Positions 1-6,574 are shown, counted from the stretch's first letter. The stretch is 9,113 nt of DNA from Nonomuraea sp. (GCA_013362835.1 JABFVJ010000081.1:1-9113), one strand, 5' to 3'. The notes: generated by a model from the sequence alone, not told the origin. Program-made: numbers and translations.

Positions 1-240
1 GACCACGGTCTCGTCCCCGCCCTGCTCGGGCACGAGCCCGAGGGCGACCGGGTGGCCAACAAGACCGGTACCGACGAGGGCATCAGGACCGACGTCGGCA
101 TCCTCGACGGCCGGATCGCGTACGCCGTGCTCGCCCACGGCCCCGCCGGCAGCGAGCCCGGCCTGACCGCCGCCGTACGCCGGGCCGGGCAGGACATCGC
201 CGCCCGCCTCGGAACGGCTGCCGCGCCGCCGGTTCCGTGA
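1..240 (+). CDS. Serine hydrolase, class A beta-lactamase-like, C-terminal fragment
   Basis: This is an open frame from the first base to a TGA at 238-240, giving 79 residues of a protein whose start lies outside the window. The stretch RVANKTGTDEGIRTDVGIL contains a KTG triad (fragment residues 21-23), the conserved motif of the last active-site strand in class A beta-lactamases and related penicillin-recognising serine hydrolases. It is followed by the usual strand pair (DVGIL, then RIAYAVLAHGP) and a C-terminal helix. The SxxK and SDN motifs would lie upstream and cannot be checked. So it is unclear whether this is a true beta-lactamase or one of the many actinobacterial hydrolases with this fold (PF13354 type). 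It converges on the lysR gene with a 10-bp gap. The family call is fairly firm; substrate and activity are unknown. Confidence 0.8.
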   Translation, partial: DHGLVPALLGHEPEGDRVANKTGTDEGIRTDVGILDGRIAYAVLAHGPAGSEPGLTAAVRRAGQDIAARLGTAAAPPVP

Positions 241-253
241 GCCGGCCGGCTCA
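238..253. terminator. Perfect 16-bp palindrome spanning two convergent stop codons
   Basis: TGAGCCGGCCGGCTCA is identical to its reverse complement. Its first three bases are the stop of the plus-strand serine hydrolase and its last three are the stop of the minus-strand lysR gene. As RNA it could fold, from either strand, into a 6-bp GC-rich stem with a GGCC tetraloop. A role as a compact bidirectional terminator is inferred from this position. No U-tract follows on either side. Confidence 0.5.
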
Positions 254-1174
254 GCGCAGCGACGGCTCCAGCGAGTTCCTGAGCTGCGCCGAGGCCGTAC
301 GCAGGTAGGCCAGGAACGACCGGGCGGCCGGGTTGGGATTGGTCGGCCGCCTGGCCACGCCGATCCTGCGGAACAGGTTGGGCGTGGCCAGACGGCACAT
401 GTGCAGCCCTGTGGCGCCCTGGAGGCCGAGGCTCGGCACCAACGCGACGCCGAGCCCGGCGCGTACCAGGCCGATCGTCACCTCGTAGTGGTCGCTGCGG
501 CAGCGGATCCGCGGCGAGAAGCCCTCCAGCGTGCCGGCCCGCTCAAGGATCGACACCGGGTGCTCGGCGCCGAACGTGGTGATCCACGGCTCGTCGGCCA
601 GGTCCGCCAGCCGTACCTTGGGGCGCTGGGCGGCGGCGTGACCGGTCGGCAGGACCAGCAGCTGCGGCTCGTCGAACAGGTGGACGACCTCCACCCCTTC
701 CGGGCACTGCCACGGGTCGAGCGCGTGCTCGAAGACCACCAGCACGTCGAGCGCGCCCCGCTCCAGATCGGGCAGCAACTCGTACGGCTGGCCCTCCACC
801 AGGTCGAGCGCCACCTTGGGATAACGGGAGGCGAACCGCGACAACGCCAGCGGCAGCAACCGGTACCCGGCGGAGGCGAAGAAGCCGATGCGCAACTCAC
901 CGGCGTCGACCCTGGCCTGGGCCAGCAGGTCCTTCTCGGCCGCCTCGATGATGTCGACGACCTCCTGCGCCCGGATCGCCAGCCGCCGTCCCGCCTCGGT
1001 CAGCCGCAGACTCTGCGCGTTCCGCTCGACCAGCCCGACCCCCGCCTCCTCCTCCAGCCGCGAGAGCTGGTGCGACACGGCGGACGGCGACAACTTCAGC
1101 ACCCTGGCGGCACCGGCGATGCTGCCCGTCCTGAACACCTCAAGCAGGACACGCAACCGGTTACTACTCAACAC
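251..1174 (-). CDS. LysR-family transcriptional regulator
   Basis: The 307-residue product has the standard LysR length and layout. An N-terminal winged helix-turn-helix (about residues 4-62) contains GSIAGAARVLKLSPSAVSHQLSRLEEEAG and the typical LRLTEAGRRLA ending. A linker helix (about 65-90) leads to the two-lobed periplasmic-binding-protein-like effector domain (about 93-295), which opens with GELRIGFFASAGYRLLP. The start is a GTG at 1172-1174; a TTG is the next codon, and no Shine-Dalgarno sequence precedes either. A -10-like TACGCT lies 7 nt upstream, so the mRNA may be leaderless. The gene lies just after the icd terminator and is probably its own transcription unit. LysR regulators usually control a divergent neighbour, but here both neighbours are arranged differently, so target and ligand cannot be named. 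Confidence 0.95.
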   Translation of the reverse strand: MLSSNRLRVLLEVFRTGSIAGAARVLKLSPSAVSHQLSRLEEEAGVGLVERNAQSLRLTEAGRRLAIRAQEVVDIIEAAEKDLLAQARVDAGELRIGFFASAGYRLLPLALSRFASRYPKVALDLVEGQPYELLPDLERGALDVLVVFEHALDPWQCPEGVEVVHLFDEPQLLVLPTGHAAAQRPKVRLADLADEPWITTFGAEHPVSILERAGTLEGFSPRIRCRSDHYEVTIGLVRAGLGVALVPSLGLQGATGLHMCRLATPNLFRRIGVARRPTNPNPAARSFLAYLRTASAQLRNSLEPSLR

Positions 1175-1181
1175 GGCACCA

Positions 1182-1208
1182 AGCGTACGAGCCCGCCCGG
1201 CCCGTCAA
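1182..1208 (-). promoter_or_regulatory. Candidate lysR promoter, leaderless type
   Basis: On the minus strand, TTGACG (1208-1203) is followed after 15 nt by TACGCT (1187-1182), which fits the actinobacterial -10 pattern TAnnnT. The GTG start follows 7 nt after the -10, so transcription would begin at or very near the start codon. This agrees with the missing ribosome binding site. The 15-nt spacer is shorter than ideal, so the -35 may be fortuitous. Confidence 0.4.
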
Positions 1209-1212
1209 CGCG

Positions 1213-1256
1213 AAACGGCCCCTACCGCGCGACAGAATCGCAGGTAGAGGCCGTTT
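1213..1256 (-). terminator. Terminator of the gltA-DUF3017-icd operon
   Basis: Five bases after the icd stop codon the minus-strand transcript can form a 14-bp stem, AAACGGCCTCTACC pairing with GGTAGGGGCCGTTT. All positions pair when one U-G wobble is counted. The 16-nt loop can itself pair GCGA with TCGC. The wobble would be an A-C mismatch in the plus-strand RNA, so the hairpin is better formed in the direction of icd transcription. Only a short TTT follows, as is common for actinobacterial terminators. It separates icd from lysR. Confidence 0.85.
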
Positions 1257-1260
1257 TCGA

Positions 1261-2478
1261 CTAGACGGACATCTTCTTCTTGAGGTTCTCGTCCAGCGCG
1301 GCCAGGAAGTCCTGGGTGGTGAGCCACTTGGCGTCGCCGCCGACCAGGAGCGCGAGGTCCTTGGTCATCTGGCCGCCCTCGACGGTCTCGACGCAGACCT
1401 GCTCCAGCGTGTTCGCGAAGTCGGTCACGGCGGGGGTGTTGTCGAGCTTGCCGCGGTGGGCCAGGCCACGCGTCCACGCGAAGATCGAGGCGATCGGGTT
1501 GGTGGAGGTGGGGTTGCCCTTCTGGTGCTCGCGGTAGTGGCGGGTGACGGTGCCGTGGGCGGCCTCGGCCTCGACGGTCTGGCCGTCGGGGGTCATCAGG
1601 ACCGAGGTCATCAGGCCGAGCGAGCCGAAGCCCTGCGCGACGGTGTCGGACTGCACGTCGCCGTCGTAGTTCTTGGCGGCCCAGACGTAGCCGCCCTCCC
1701 ACTTGAGCGCCGCGGCGACCATGTCGTCGATGAGGCGGTGCTCGTAGGTGAGCCCGGCCTTCTCGAAGTCGGCCTTGAACTCGGTCTCGAAGACCTCGGC
1801 GAAGATGTCCTTGAAGCGGCCGTCGTACGCCTTGAGGATGGTGTTCTTCGTCGAGAGGTAGACCGGGAAGTTGCGGGCCAGGCCGTAGCGCATCGAGGCG
1901 CGGGCGAAGTCGCGGATCGACTCGTCGAGGTTGTACATGGCCATGGCGACGCCGCCGCCCGGGAAGTCGTACACGTCGAGCTCGATCGGCTCGGAGCCGT
2001 CCTTCGGCGTGTACGTCAGGGTCAGCGTGCCCTCGCCCGGGATCTTCAGGTCGGTGGCGCGGTACTGGTCGCCGAACGCGTGACGGCCGACGACGATCGG
2101 CTTGGTCCAGCCGGGGACGAGCCGCGGCACGTTCGACATGATGATCGGCTCGCGGAAGATCACGCCGCCGAGGATGTTGCGGATGGTCCCGTTGGGGGAC
2201 TTCCACATCTTCTTGAGCCCGAACTCCTCGACCCGCGCCTCGTCGGGGGTGATGGTGGCGCACTTCACACCGACGCCGTACTTCTTGATGGCGTTGGCGG
2301 CGTCGATGGTGACCTGGTCGTCCGTGGCGTCGCGGTACTCGATCCCCAGGTCGTAGTACTTCAGGTCGACGTCGAGGTAGGGAAGGATCAGCTGGTCCTT
2401 GATGAACTGCCAGATGATCCGGGTCATCTCGTCGCCGTCAAGCTCGACGACGGGACCCTCCACCTTGATCTTGGGCAT
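1261..2478 (-). CDS. icd: NADP-dependent isocitrate dehydrogenase, homodimeric eukaryotic-like type
   Basis: The enzyme oxidatively decarboxylates isocitrate to 2-oxoglutarate with reduction of NADP in the cytoplasmic TCA cycle. The 405-residue sequence aligns by eye almost residue for residue with human IDH1/IDH2. Substrate-binding [13 protein letters not shown] (from residue 93) includes R100; R109 follows in IFRE and R132 lies in [13 protein letters not shown]. The catalytic lysine is K211 in [16 protein letters not shown]. Metal-binding aspartates lie in LIDDM (251-252) and YDGDVQSD (274, 278). The NADP-binding AAHGTVTRH motif is at 306-314, followed by [19 protein letters not shown]. The frame is open further upstream, but ATG 2478 is chosen because conserved sequence begins there ([20 protein letters not shown]) and GAAGGGG lies about 10 nt before it. 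It is the last gene of the gltA-DUF3017-icd operon. The monomeric 80-kDa IDH is excluded by size and motifs. Confidence 0.98.
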   Translation of the reverse strand: MPKIKVEGPVVELDGDEMTRIIWQFIKDQLILPYLDVDLKYYDLGIEYRDATDDQVTIDAANAIKKYGVGVKCATITPDEARVEEFGLKKMWKSPNGTIRNILGGVIFREPIIMSNVPRLVPGWTKPIVVGRHAFGDQYRATDLKIPGEGTLTLTYTPKDGSEPIELDVYDFPGGGVAMAMYNLDESIRDFARASMRYGLARNFPVYLSTKNTILKAYDGRFKDIFAEVFETEFKADFEKAGLTYEHRLIDDMVAAALKWEGGYVWAAKNYDGDVQSDTVAQGFGSLGLMTSVLMTPDGQTVEAEAAHGTVTRHYREHQKGNPTSTNPIASIFAWTRGLAHRGKLDNTPAVTDFANTLEQVCVETVEGGQMTKDLALLVGGDAKWLTTQDFLAALDENLKKKMSV

Positions 2479-2531
2479 GCGAATGGTTCCCCTTCGATGA
2501 ATGGATGCGTTGAGGCTATCGGACCGTCTTG

Positions 2532-2831
2532 TCAACCGGCCAAAAGGGACAGCAGCCAGTCCTTGAACGCGTTGTTGTACAGCGCGAGCGAGGTCAGGGC
2601 CAGCATGAAGCCGAACGCGATCAGCGTGACGACGTCGGTCTTCCTGCTGCGGACGGCCAGTTGCCCGTCGTACCCGGCGAACCGGAGCGCGGCGGCGACC
2701 ATCAGCACGGCGCCCAGCGCGAACCCGCCCCAGCGCGGGTCCACCAACAAGATCACGAGCACGGTGACGACCGCTCCCGCCACAATCAGCGGGAACGGCC
2801 CCCATCGCTCGCGTTCGGTCCCTTGACTCAA
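2532..2831 (-). CDS. DUF3017 family small membrane protein
   Basis: This 99-residue integral membrane protein has three predicted helices: about 12-30 ([18 protein letters not shown]), 35-51 and 67-85. Between helices 2 and 3 is the basic hinge [10 protein letters not shown], typical of the actinobacterial DUF3017 family. Its function is not known. I chose the TTG at 2831, which overlaps the gltA stop as TTGA and follows AGAAGA, an arrangement suited to translational coupling. A GTG at 2852 would add seven residues, but these need two AGA codons, which are rare in this genome, and it has no Shine-Dalgarno. The gene lies between gltA and icd and is cotranscribed with them. In other actinobacteria, family members are found beside folD and mdh, so the link with central metabolism recurs. 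Family assignment is from sequence pattern and context. Confidence 0.83.
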   Translation of the reverse strand: MSQGTERERWGPFPLIVAGAVVTVLVILLVDPRWGGFALGAVLMVAAALRFAGYDGQLAVRSRKTDVVTLIAFGFMLALTSLALYNNAFKDWLLSLLAG

Positions 2832-3949
2832 CGTTCTTCTATCGGCTTCCACTTCTGATCGCGCTCGCCAATGTATTCACTGTCGGGCCGGATCAGCCTG
2901 TTGTCGGCGTGCTGCTCGATCACGTGGGCGGTCCAGCCGGACATCCGGCTGATCGAGAAGACCGGCGTGAACAGGTCCGTCGGGATGCCAAGGTAGTGGT
3001 AGACCGAGGCGGCGTAGAAATCGACGTTCGGATAGAGGCCCTTCGTCTCGAGGACGACCTCCTCCATCTCCTTCGACATCCGGTAGTAGGTGTCGTCGCC
3101 GGTGGACTCGGCCAGCTCGGCGGACATCCTGCGCAGGTGGGTGGCACGCGGGTCCTCGGTCTTGTAGACCCGGTGGCCGAAGCCCATGATCTTCTCGCCC
3201 GCGGCCAGCTTGTCGCGTACGGCCTGGGCCACCCCGCCCGGCGGGATCGACTCCAGCGTCTTCATGACCTGCTCGTTCGCGCCGCCGTGCAGGGGGCCCT
3301 TGAGCGTGCCGATGGCGGCGACGATGGCCGAGTGCATGTCGGACAGGGTCGCGGCGCAGACGCGGGCGGCGAACGTGGAGGCGTTCATGGTGTGGTCGGC
3401 GTGCAGCACCAGGCACTCGTCGAAGATCTCGACCTCGCGCCGTTCGGGGGTGCGGCCGGTGACCTGCAGCAGGAAGTTCCCGGCGATGCTGAGCCCGGGG
3501 TCGGCCTCGGGGACCGCGCCGCCGGTGCGCGCGGCGTGGTAGCGGGCGACCAGCACGGGCTGCTGCGCGGTCAGGCGGGCGGCCTTGCGCAGGTTGGCCT
3601 CGGGGGCGATGGAGTCCTTGTCGGGGTCGTCGGCGCCGGAGAGTGAGACGAGCGAGCGGAGCGCCTCCATGGGTTTCTGCTTCTCGGCGATCTCCGCCAC
3701 GTTCGCGGCGACCAGCGCTCCGAGCTCCCTGCCCTGCGCCAGGTCGGCGCCGTAGGCCTCCAGCTGGGCGCGGGTGGGCAGCTTGCCGTGCTGGAGCAGG
3801 TGTGCGGTCTCTTCGAACGTCGCTCGGCCGGCCAGGTCGTGGATGTCGTATCCACGGTAGAAGAGGCGACCGGCCTTTCCGTCAATGTCGCTCAGCGCTG
3901 TGGACGCGGCTACGACATCGGCGAGGCCTTTCGTGGGCTTGTCCGCCAT
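2828..3949 (-). CDS. gltA: Citrate synthase
   Basis: The enzyme condenses oxaloacetate and acetyl-CoA to citrate and CoA, the entry step of the TCA cycle. At 373 residues it is the short Gram-positive/archaeal type, without the N-terminal domain of NADH-sensitive enterobacterial GltA. The catalytic triad is visible: H221 in [12 protein letters not shown]259 in GFGHRVYK and D310 in [12 protein letters not shown]. The substrate-site segment [11 protein letters not shown] is at 182-192. The N-terminal [17 protein letters not shown] and [10 protein letters not shown] are typical of the family. ATG 3949 is preceded by a strong GGAGGAA 6-7 nt upstream. It is the first gene of the operon with DUF3017 (4-bp TTGA overlap) and icd. 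Some short citrate synthases also act on propionyl-CoA as 2-methylcitrate synthases, but the icd linkage and lack of prp genes favour the TCA role. A dre-like operator lies in its leader. Confidence 0.96.
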   Translation of the reverse strand: MADKPTKGLADVVAASTALSDIDGKAGRLFYRGYDIHDLAGRATFEETAHLLQHGKLPTRAQLEAYGADLAQGRELGALVAANVAEIAEKQKPMEALRSLVSLSGADDPDKDSIAPEANLRKAARLTAQQPVLVARYHAARTGGAVPEADPGLSIAGNFLLQVTGRTPERREVEIFDECLVLHADHTMNASTFAARVCAATLSDMHSAIVAAIGTLKGPLHGGANEQVMKTLESIPPGGVAQAVRDKLAAGEKIMGFGHRVYKTEDPRATHLRRMSAELAESTGDDTYYRMSKEMEEVVLETKGLYPNVDFYAASVYHYLGIPTDLFTPVFSISRMSGWTAHVIEQHADNRLIRPDSEYIGERDQKWKPIEER

Positions 3950-3978
3950 GAGTGATTCCTCCGCTTATCTCCGTCCGA

Positions 3979-3984
3979 AGTCTA
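3979..3984 (-). promoter_or_regulatory. Candidate gltA -10 element
   Basis: The minus strand reads TAGACT, fitting TAnnnT, and would place the transcript start near 3972 with a leader of about 23 nt carrying GGAGGAA. The expected -35 position (about 4002-4008) reads GAACGG and does not resemble TTGACA. The promoter may therefore need an activator or use an alternative sigma factor. The call rests on motif and position only. Confidence 0.35.
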
Positions 3985-4009
3985 CCCGTGAGCAGGTAAA
4001 ACCGTTCGC

Positions 4010-4025
4010 AGAGGTCCAGACCAAT
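4010..4025. promoter_or_regulatory. DasR-responsive element (dre)-like operator upstream of gltA
   Basis: AGAGGTCCAGACCAAT matches 13 of 16 positions of the dre consensus A(G/C)TGGTCTAGACCA(G/C)T, including the core GGTCnAGACC. DasR is the GntR-family GlcNAc regulator of actinomycetes and is released by glucosamine-6-phosphate or related amino-sugar phosphates. The site sits about 38-53 bp upstream of the predicted gltA start point, directly beyond the weak -35 region. From memory of the literature, citrate synthase genes of Saccharopolyspora erythraea have been reported as DasR targets. Binding here is a prediction. Confidence 0.5.
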
Positions 4026-4033
4026 TTCACGTA

Positions 4034-4061
4034 GGATTCTCCTTTCAGCAAAGGAGATTCC
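4034..4061. repeat. 28-bp imperfect inverted repeat between gltA and the FHA-HTH gene
   Basis: The arms are GGATTCTCCTTT (4034-4045) and AAAGGAGATTCC (4050-4061). They pair at 11 of 12 positions around a 4-nt centre, CAGC. The repeat lies in the spacer between two divergent genes, about 85 bp upstream of gltA and 70 bp upstream of the FHA-HTH gene, so a terminator is unlikely. It could be an operator for a dimeric regulator acting on one or both promoters, or a hairpin if an upstream start exists. The right arm contains a Shine-Dalgarno-like AAAGGAG, but no reading frame follows it. Confidence 0.6.
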
Positions 4062-4130
4062 GCATCCCCTCGGTTGGGTAAGCCGGAGCTGTAGTAATAG
4101 TTACGGCGGGCTACCTGGGGAGGAACTGCC

Positions 4131-4778
4131 GTGGAGGGGCCGTTCATACGCATCGAGGACACCGGCGAGGTGCTCCCGTTGCGCCCCGAGATCACGACGG
4201 TCGGAAGGGGCCGGGGTGTTGACATCCGGCTCACCGATCCCAGTGTGTCTCGACTCCATGCCGAGTTCGTCAGACGAGGACCCTACCTGTACGTCGTTGA
4301 CCTGGGCCTGTCCCGCAACGGCACACGGGTGAACGGCAGGCCGATCGCCCGGAGGGTCCTTGACGACGGAGACGTCGTTTCCTTCGGCGCGGCGCGGGGT
4401 CGCATCGGTGGAGTCCCCCGTGAGGACTTCACCCCCGAGGTCGAGCTGCGCAGGGCGGCGGCGCCCGAGCTGACCAGGCGCGAGGTCGACGTTCTGACCT
4501 CGCTCTGCAGGCCGGCGCTGTCCGACGAGGCGTTCGTCGCTCCGGCGACGGCGCGCGAGATCGCCGACGACCTGGTCGTGACCGAGGCCGCGGTCAAGCA
4601 ACACCTGCTGCGGCTCTACCAGAAGTTCAGGATCCCTGAGGGCACCAACCGCCGCACGCGCCTCGCCAACGAGGTCGTCGCGCTCGGGCTGGTGCGTCCG
4701 ACACCTGTGGTGCCACCACAGCGGTCGGCGGGCGCCACGGCCGAGCAGCCGTCGGCGGCCGGCAGGAGGGCTTCCTAG
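4131..4778 (+). CDS. FHA domain protein with C-terminal LuxR/GerE-like helix-turn-helix
   Basis: The 215-residue cytoplasmic protein joins two modules. The N-terminal forkhead-associated domain (about 4-95) has all the key pThr-binding motifs: VGRGRGVDI with G25-R26, SVSRLH (S40, R41, H43) and SRNGTRVNG with N63-G64. From about 112 to 188 is a DNA-binding region that starts ELTRREVDVLTSL and contains AREIADDLVVTEAAVKQHL followed by RLYQKF, resembling GerE/LuxR or sigma-4-type helix-turn-helix. The tail (190-215) is Pro/Ala-rich and probably disordered. FHA domains bind phosphothreonine made by Ser/Thr kinases, so the protein probably couples kinase signalling to transcription. GTG 4131 is supported by GGGGAGGA about 6 nt upstream. 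It is divergent from gltA across 181 bp, which makes the TCA operon or itself plausible targets. It differs from EmbR, which has a SARP-type HTH and the opposite domain order. Confidence 0.88.
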   Translation: MEGPFIRIEDTGEVLPLRPEITTVGRGRGVDIRLTDPSVSRLHAEFVRRGPYLYVVDLGLSRNGTRVNGRPIARRVLDDGDVVSFGAARGRIGGVPREDFTPEVELRRAAAPELTRREVDVLTSLCRPALSDEAFVAPATAREIADDLVVTEAAVKQHLLRLYQKFRIPEGTNRRTRLANEVVALGLVRPTPVVPPQRSAGATAEQPSAAGRRAS

Positions 4779-4812
4779 AAGGAGCCAGATCGCGACCGGG
4801 GCTTCGGCGAGG

Positions 4813-4833
4813 GGTTCCGGCAGCGTCGGAACC
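4813..4833 (+). terminator. Hairpin downstream of the FHA-HTH gene
   Basis: GGTTCCG (4813-4819) and CGGAACC (4827-4833) form a perfect 7-bp stem with a 7-nt loop, starting 34 nt after the stop codon. No U-tract follows. It is the best terminator candidate for the plus-strand gene in the 254-bp convergent spacer 4779-5032. That spacer otherwise shows no gene, and its short open frames look like chance frames in GC-rich DNA. Confidence 0.5.
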
Positions 4834-4927
4834 ACACGAGATCACCGTGCTCATCCCTGCTGGGCGCGGAACGGGCAACGGCGGGTGACCGCGGGCCGAA
4901 ACGGCCTCCGGGGCACGCGCCGGGCTT

Positions 4928-4955
4928 GTCGCCGGCCAGGAGACGTTCCGGCGAC
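4928..4955. repeat. Inverted repeat in the convergent spacer
   Basis: GTCGCCGG (4928-4935) and CCGGCGAC (4948-4955) are perfect 8-bp arms around a 12-nt loop. The repeat lies about 78 bp beyond the glycosidase stop and 150 bp beyond the FHA-HTH stop. It may act as a backup bidirectional terminator or processing hairpin. In DNA this GC-rich such repeats also arise by chance. Confidence 0.35.
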
Positions 4956-5004
4956 GCGCGTTCGTTCACCATGCGCGCGACGCCGGAAGCGACCGTTTCC
5001 TGTC

Positions 5005-5025
5005 CGGTGGATTTCAGGCCACCCG
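5005..5025 (-). terminator. Weak hairpin just downstream of the GHL10 glycosidase gene
   Basis: On the minus strand GGTGG and CCACC enclose the loop TTCAGG-like segment 5011-5018 (read in reverse complement), with one further C-G pair possible after a bulged base. It begins 8 nt after the stop codon at 5033. The stem is only 5-6 bp, so termination here is uncertain; the stronger hairpin at 4928-4955 is the alternative. Confidence 0.28.
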
Positions 5026-5032
5026 AAAAGCC

Positions 5033-6562
5033 TCAGATGACGCGGAAACCGTTGCTGGGCCTGCTGGTTCTGTTGGCCCGGTCCACGGCGACCGCGTAGT
5101 AGTGGTCGCCGCGCTTTCCGTCGGGGTCCGTCCAGCGGATCTGGCGGTCTCCCGGCACGACCGCGACCAGGTTGCTCGCGTCGGCGAAGGCGTCCTGGCC
5201 CGCGTGGTCGGGGAAGCGGAAGATGGCGAACTGGAACGGCTCGTCGCGGCCGGTGGCGACCGCGCGTACCTCGACGCCGCCGGAGCGGCGCAGCGCGTAG
5301 GCCAGCACCGGGCGGCGCGGCGGCTCGCCGTTCGCCAGGCGGGGCAGCACGGGCGCGAGCGCGGGCCGCTGGTAGTGGTCGTTCACGGCGGTCGTGATGG
5401 ACGTGAGCCGGTCCACCTTCACGTCGTTGGCGTTGTACCAGATGTCGCCGCTGATCTCGGCGTGGTCGCGGTTGAGCGTCAGGTGCTTGGACAGCTCGGC
5501 CGGGTCCTGCCACTGCGGCGCCTGCGCGGGGTCGCCCGCCTTGTACGCCGCCTGCCCGATCCACAGCAGCGTGTCCGTGCCGGCGGCCACGTCCGACCAC
5601 CACGGGACGAGCTTGGAGTAGTCGGCGGGCGGCTGGCCGATGTACCAGTAGAGCTGCGGCGCGATGTAGTCCAGCCAGCCCTTCTTGACCCAGCCGCGGG
5701 TGTCGGCGTGCAGGTTGTCGTACGACTGGCCGCCGTTGGTGTCGGAGCCGAGCGGGTCGGTGCCCTTGTTGCGCCAGATGCCCGACGGGCTGATGCCCCA
5801 GGCGATCTCCGGCTTGGCCTGGAGGACGCGCTGCTGCATCTCGCTGACCATGAGGTCGACGTTGTGGCGCCGCCAGGTGGCGAGGTCGGGGAAGCCGGCG
5901 CCGTACTGGGCGAAGGCGGCGCTGTCGTCGAAGGCCGTCGTGTTGGTCGGGTAGAAGTAGTCGTCGAAGTGCAGGCCGTCGATGTCGTAGCGGGTGACCG
6001 CGTCCATCATGGCGTCCTGGCAGAACTTGCGGACCTCGGGCAGGCCCGGGTTGTAGTAGAGCTTGCCGCCGAACGGCAGGATCCAGCCGGGGTTCTTGCG
6101 GCCGGGGTGGTCGGGGTGCAGCTTGGCCGGGTCGGACTGCATCGACACGCGGTAGGGGTTGAACCAGGCGTGGAAGGCCAGGCCGCGCTTGTGGGTCTCC
6201 TCGACGGCGAACCCGAGCGGGTCGTAACCGGGGTCCTGCCCCTGGGTGCCGGTCAGGTACTGCGACCACGGCTCGTACGGCGACGGCCAGAACGCGTCGG
6301 CCGTGGGCCTGATCTGCACGAACACCGAGTTGAGCTTGCGCTGCACGGCCACGTCGAGCCAGGCGAGGTACTCGGCCTTCTGCTCGTCGGCGGTCAGACC
6401 CGGCTTCGACGGCCAGTTGATGTTGACCACGGAAGCGATCCACATGCCGCGCATCTGACGCAGCGGCGGAACGTAGCCGGCCTGGGCGAACGCCGGCAGC
6501 GGCACGGCGGAGGCGGCGGCGGCGAGAGCGAGACCCTTCAGGAGAGTCCTTCTGCTGGGCAT
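5033..6562 (-). CDS. Tat-exported GHL10 (DUF187) glycoside hydrolase, DigH/YddW-like
   Basis: The 509-residue precursor starts with a twin-arginine signal, SRRTLLKGLALAAAASA, and a likely signal peptidase site after PAFA (residue 26), so it acts outside the membrane. Residues about 35-345 form a GHL10/PF02638 TIM-barrel. It opens with RGMWIASVVNINWPS, then has NSVFVQIRPTADAFWPSPYEPW, FHAWFNPYRVS (130-140) and the acidic DGLHFDDYFYP (195-205), whose D200/D201 are catalytic candidates. A later strand is APQLYWYIGQP. Residues about 415-507 look like an FnIII-type beta-sandwich. The characterised relative E. coli DigH (YddW) cleaves denuded peptidoglycan glycan strands, so a wall-glycan substrate is likely but not proven. 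ATG 6562 has GAGAGG 9 nt upstream. The gene is divergent from nagZ, which supports a role in wall turnover. Confidence 0.92.
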   Translation of the reverse strand: MPSRRTLLKGLALAAAASAVPLPAFAQAGYVPPLRQMRGMWIASVVNINWPSKPGLTADEQKAEYLAWLDVAVQRKLNSVFVQIRPTADAFWPSPYEPWSQYLTGTQGQDPGYDPLGFAVEETHKRGLAFHAWFNPYRVSMQSDPAKLHPDHPGRKNPGWILPFGGKLYYNPGLPEVRKFCQDAMMDAVTRYDIDGLHFDDYFYPTNTTAFDDSAAFAQYGAGFPDLATWRRHNVDLMVSEMQQRVLQAKPEIAWGISPSGIWRNKGTDPLGSDTNGGQSYDNLHADTRGWVKKGWLDYIAPQLYWYIGQPPADYSKLVPWWSDVAAGTDTLLWIGQAAYKAGDPAQAPQWQDPAELSKHLTLNRDHAEISGDIWYNANDVKVDRLTSITTAVNDHYQRPALAPVLPRLANGEPPRRPVLAYALRRSGGVEVRAVATGRDEPFQFAIFRFPDHAGQDAFADASNLVAVVPGDRQIRWTDPDGKRGDHYYAVAVDRANRTSRPSNGFRVI

Positions 6563-6574
6563 GGGGGGTGGCCT

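Noticed and set aside
251..1174. LysR plus beta-lactamase-like gene plus nagZ in one window as an AmpR-AmpC-NagZ induction system.
   Set aside because: AmpR is normally divergent from ampC; here the two genes converge, nagZ is more than 5 kb away, and the LysR effector domain shows no AmpR-specific signature I can recognise.
401..1264. Long open frame antisense to lysR.
   Set aside because: Arg/Gln/Leu-rich product typical of an antisense GC-rich frame, fully explained by the LysR gene on the other strand.
2507..2535. Perfect TTGACA on the minus strand ahead of icd as an internal promoter.
   Set aside because: The -10 position 17 nt downstream reads CAACGC; the only TAnnnT nearby (TAGCCT) is 11 nt away. 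TTGACA also covers the DUF3017 stop codon, so chance is likely.
1456..2826. 456-residue open frame antisense to icd and DUF3017.
   Set aside because: Low-complexity Val/Gly/Asp/Leu composition mirrors the opposite strand; no domain and no ribosome binding site.
4034..4061. Resemblance of GGATTCTCCTTTC to the 3' end of 16S rRNA (GGATCACCTCCTTTC).
   Set aside because: Needs a gap and mismatches over a short stretch; the inverted-repeat structure explains the sequence better.
3965..4234. 89-residue minus-strand frame in the gltA/FHA spacer.
   Set aside because: It begins antisense inside the FHA gene, crosses the regulatory repeats and has no domain or plausible ribosome binding site.
4775..4972. 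65-residue minus-strand frame in the convergent spacer.
   Set aside because: Basic, low-complexity product with no family resemblance and no Shine-Dalgarno at its start.
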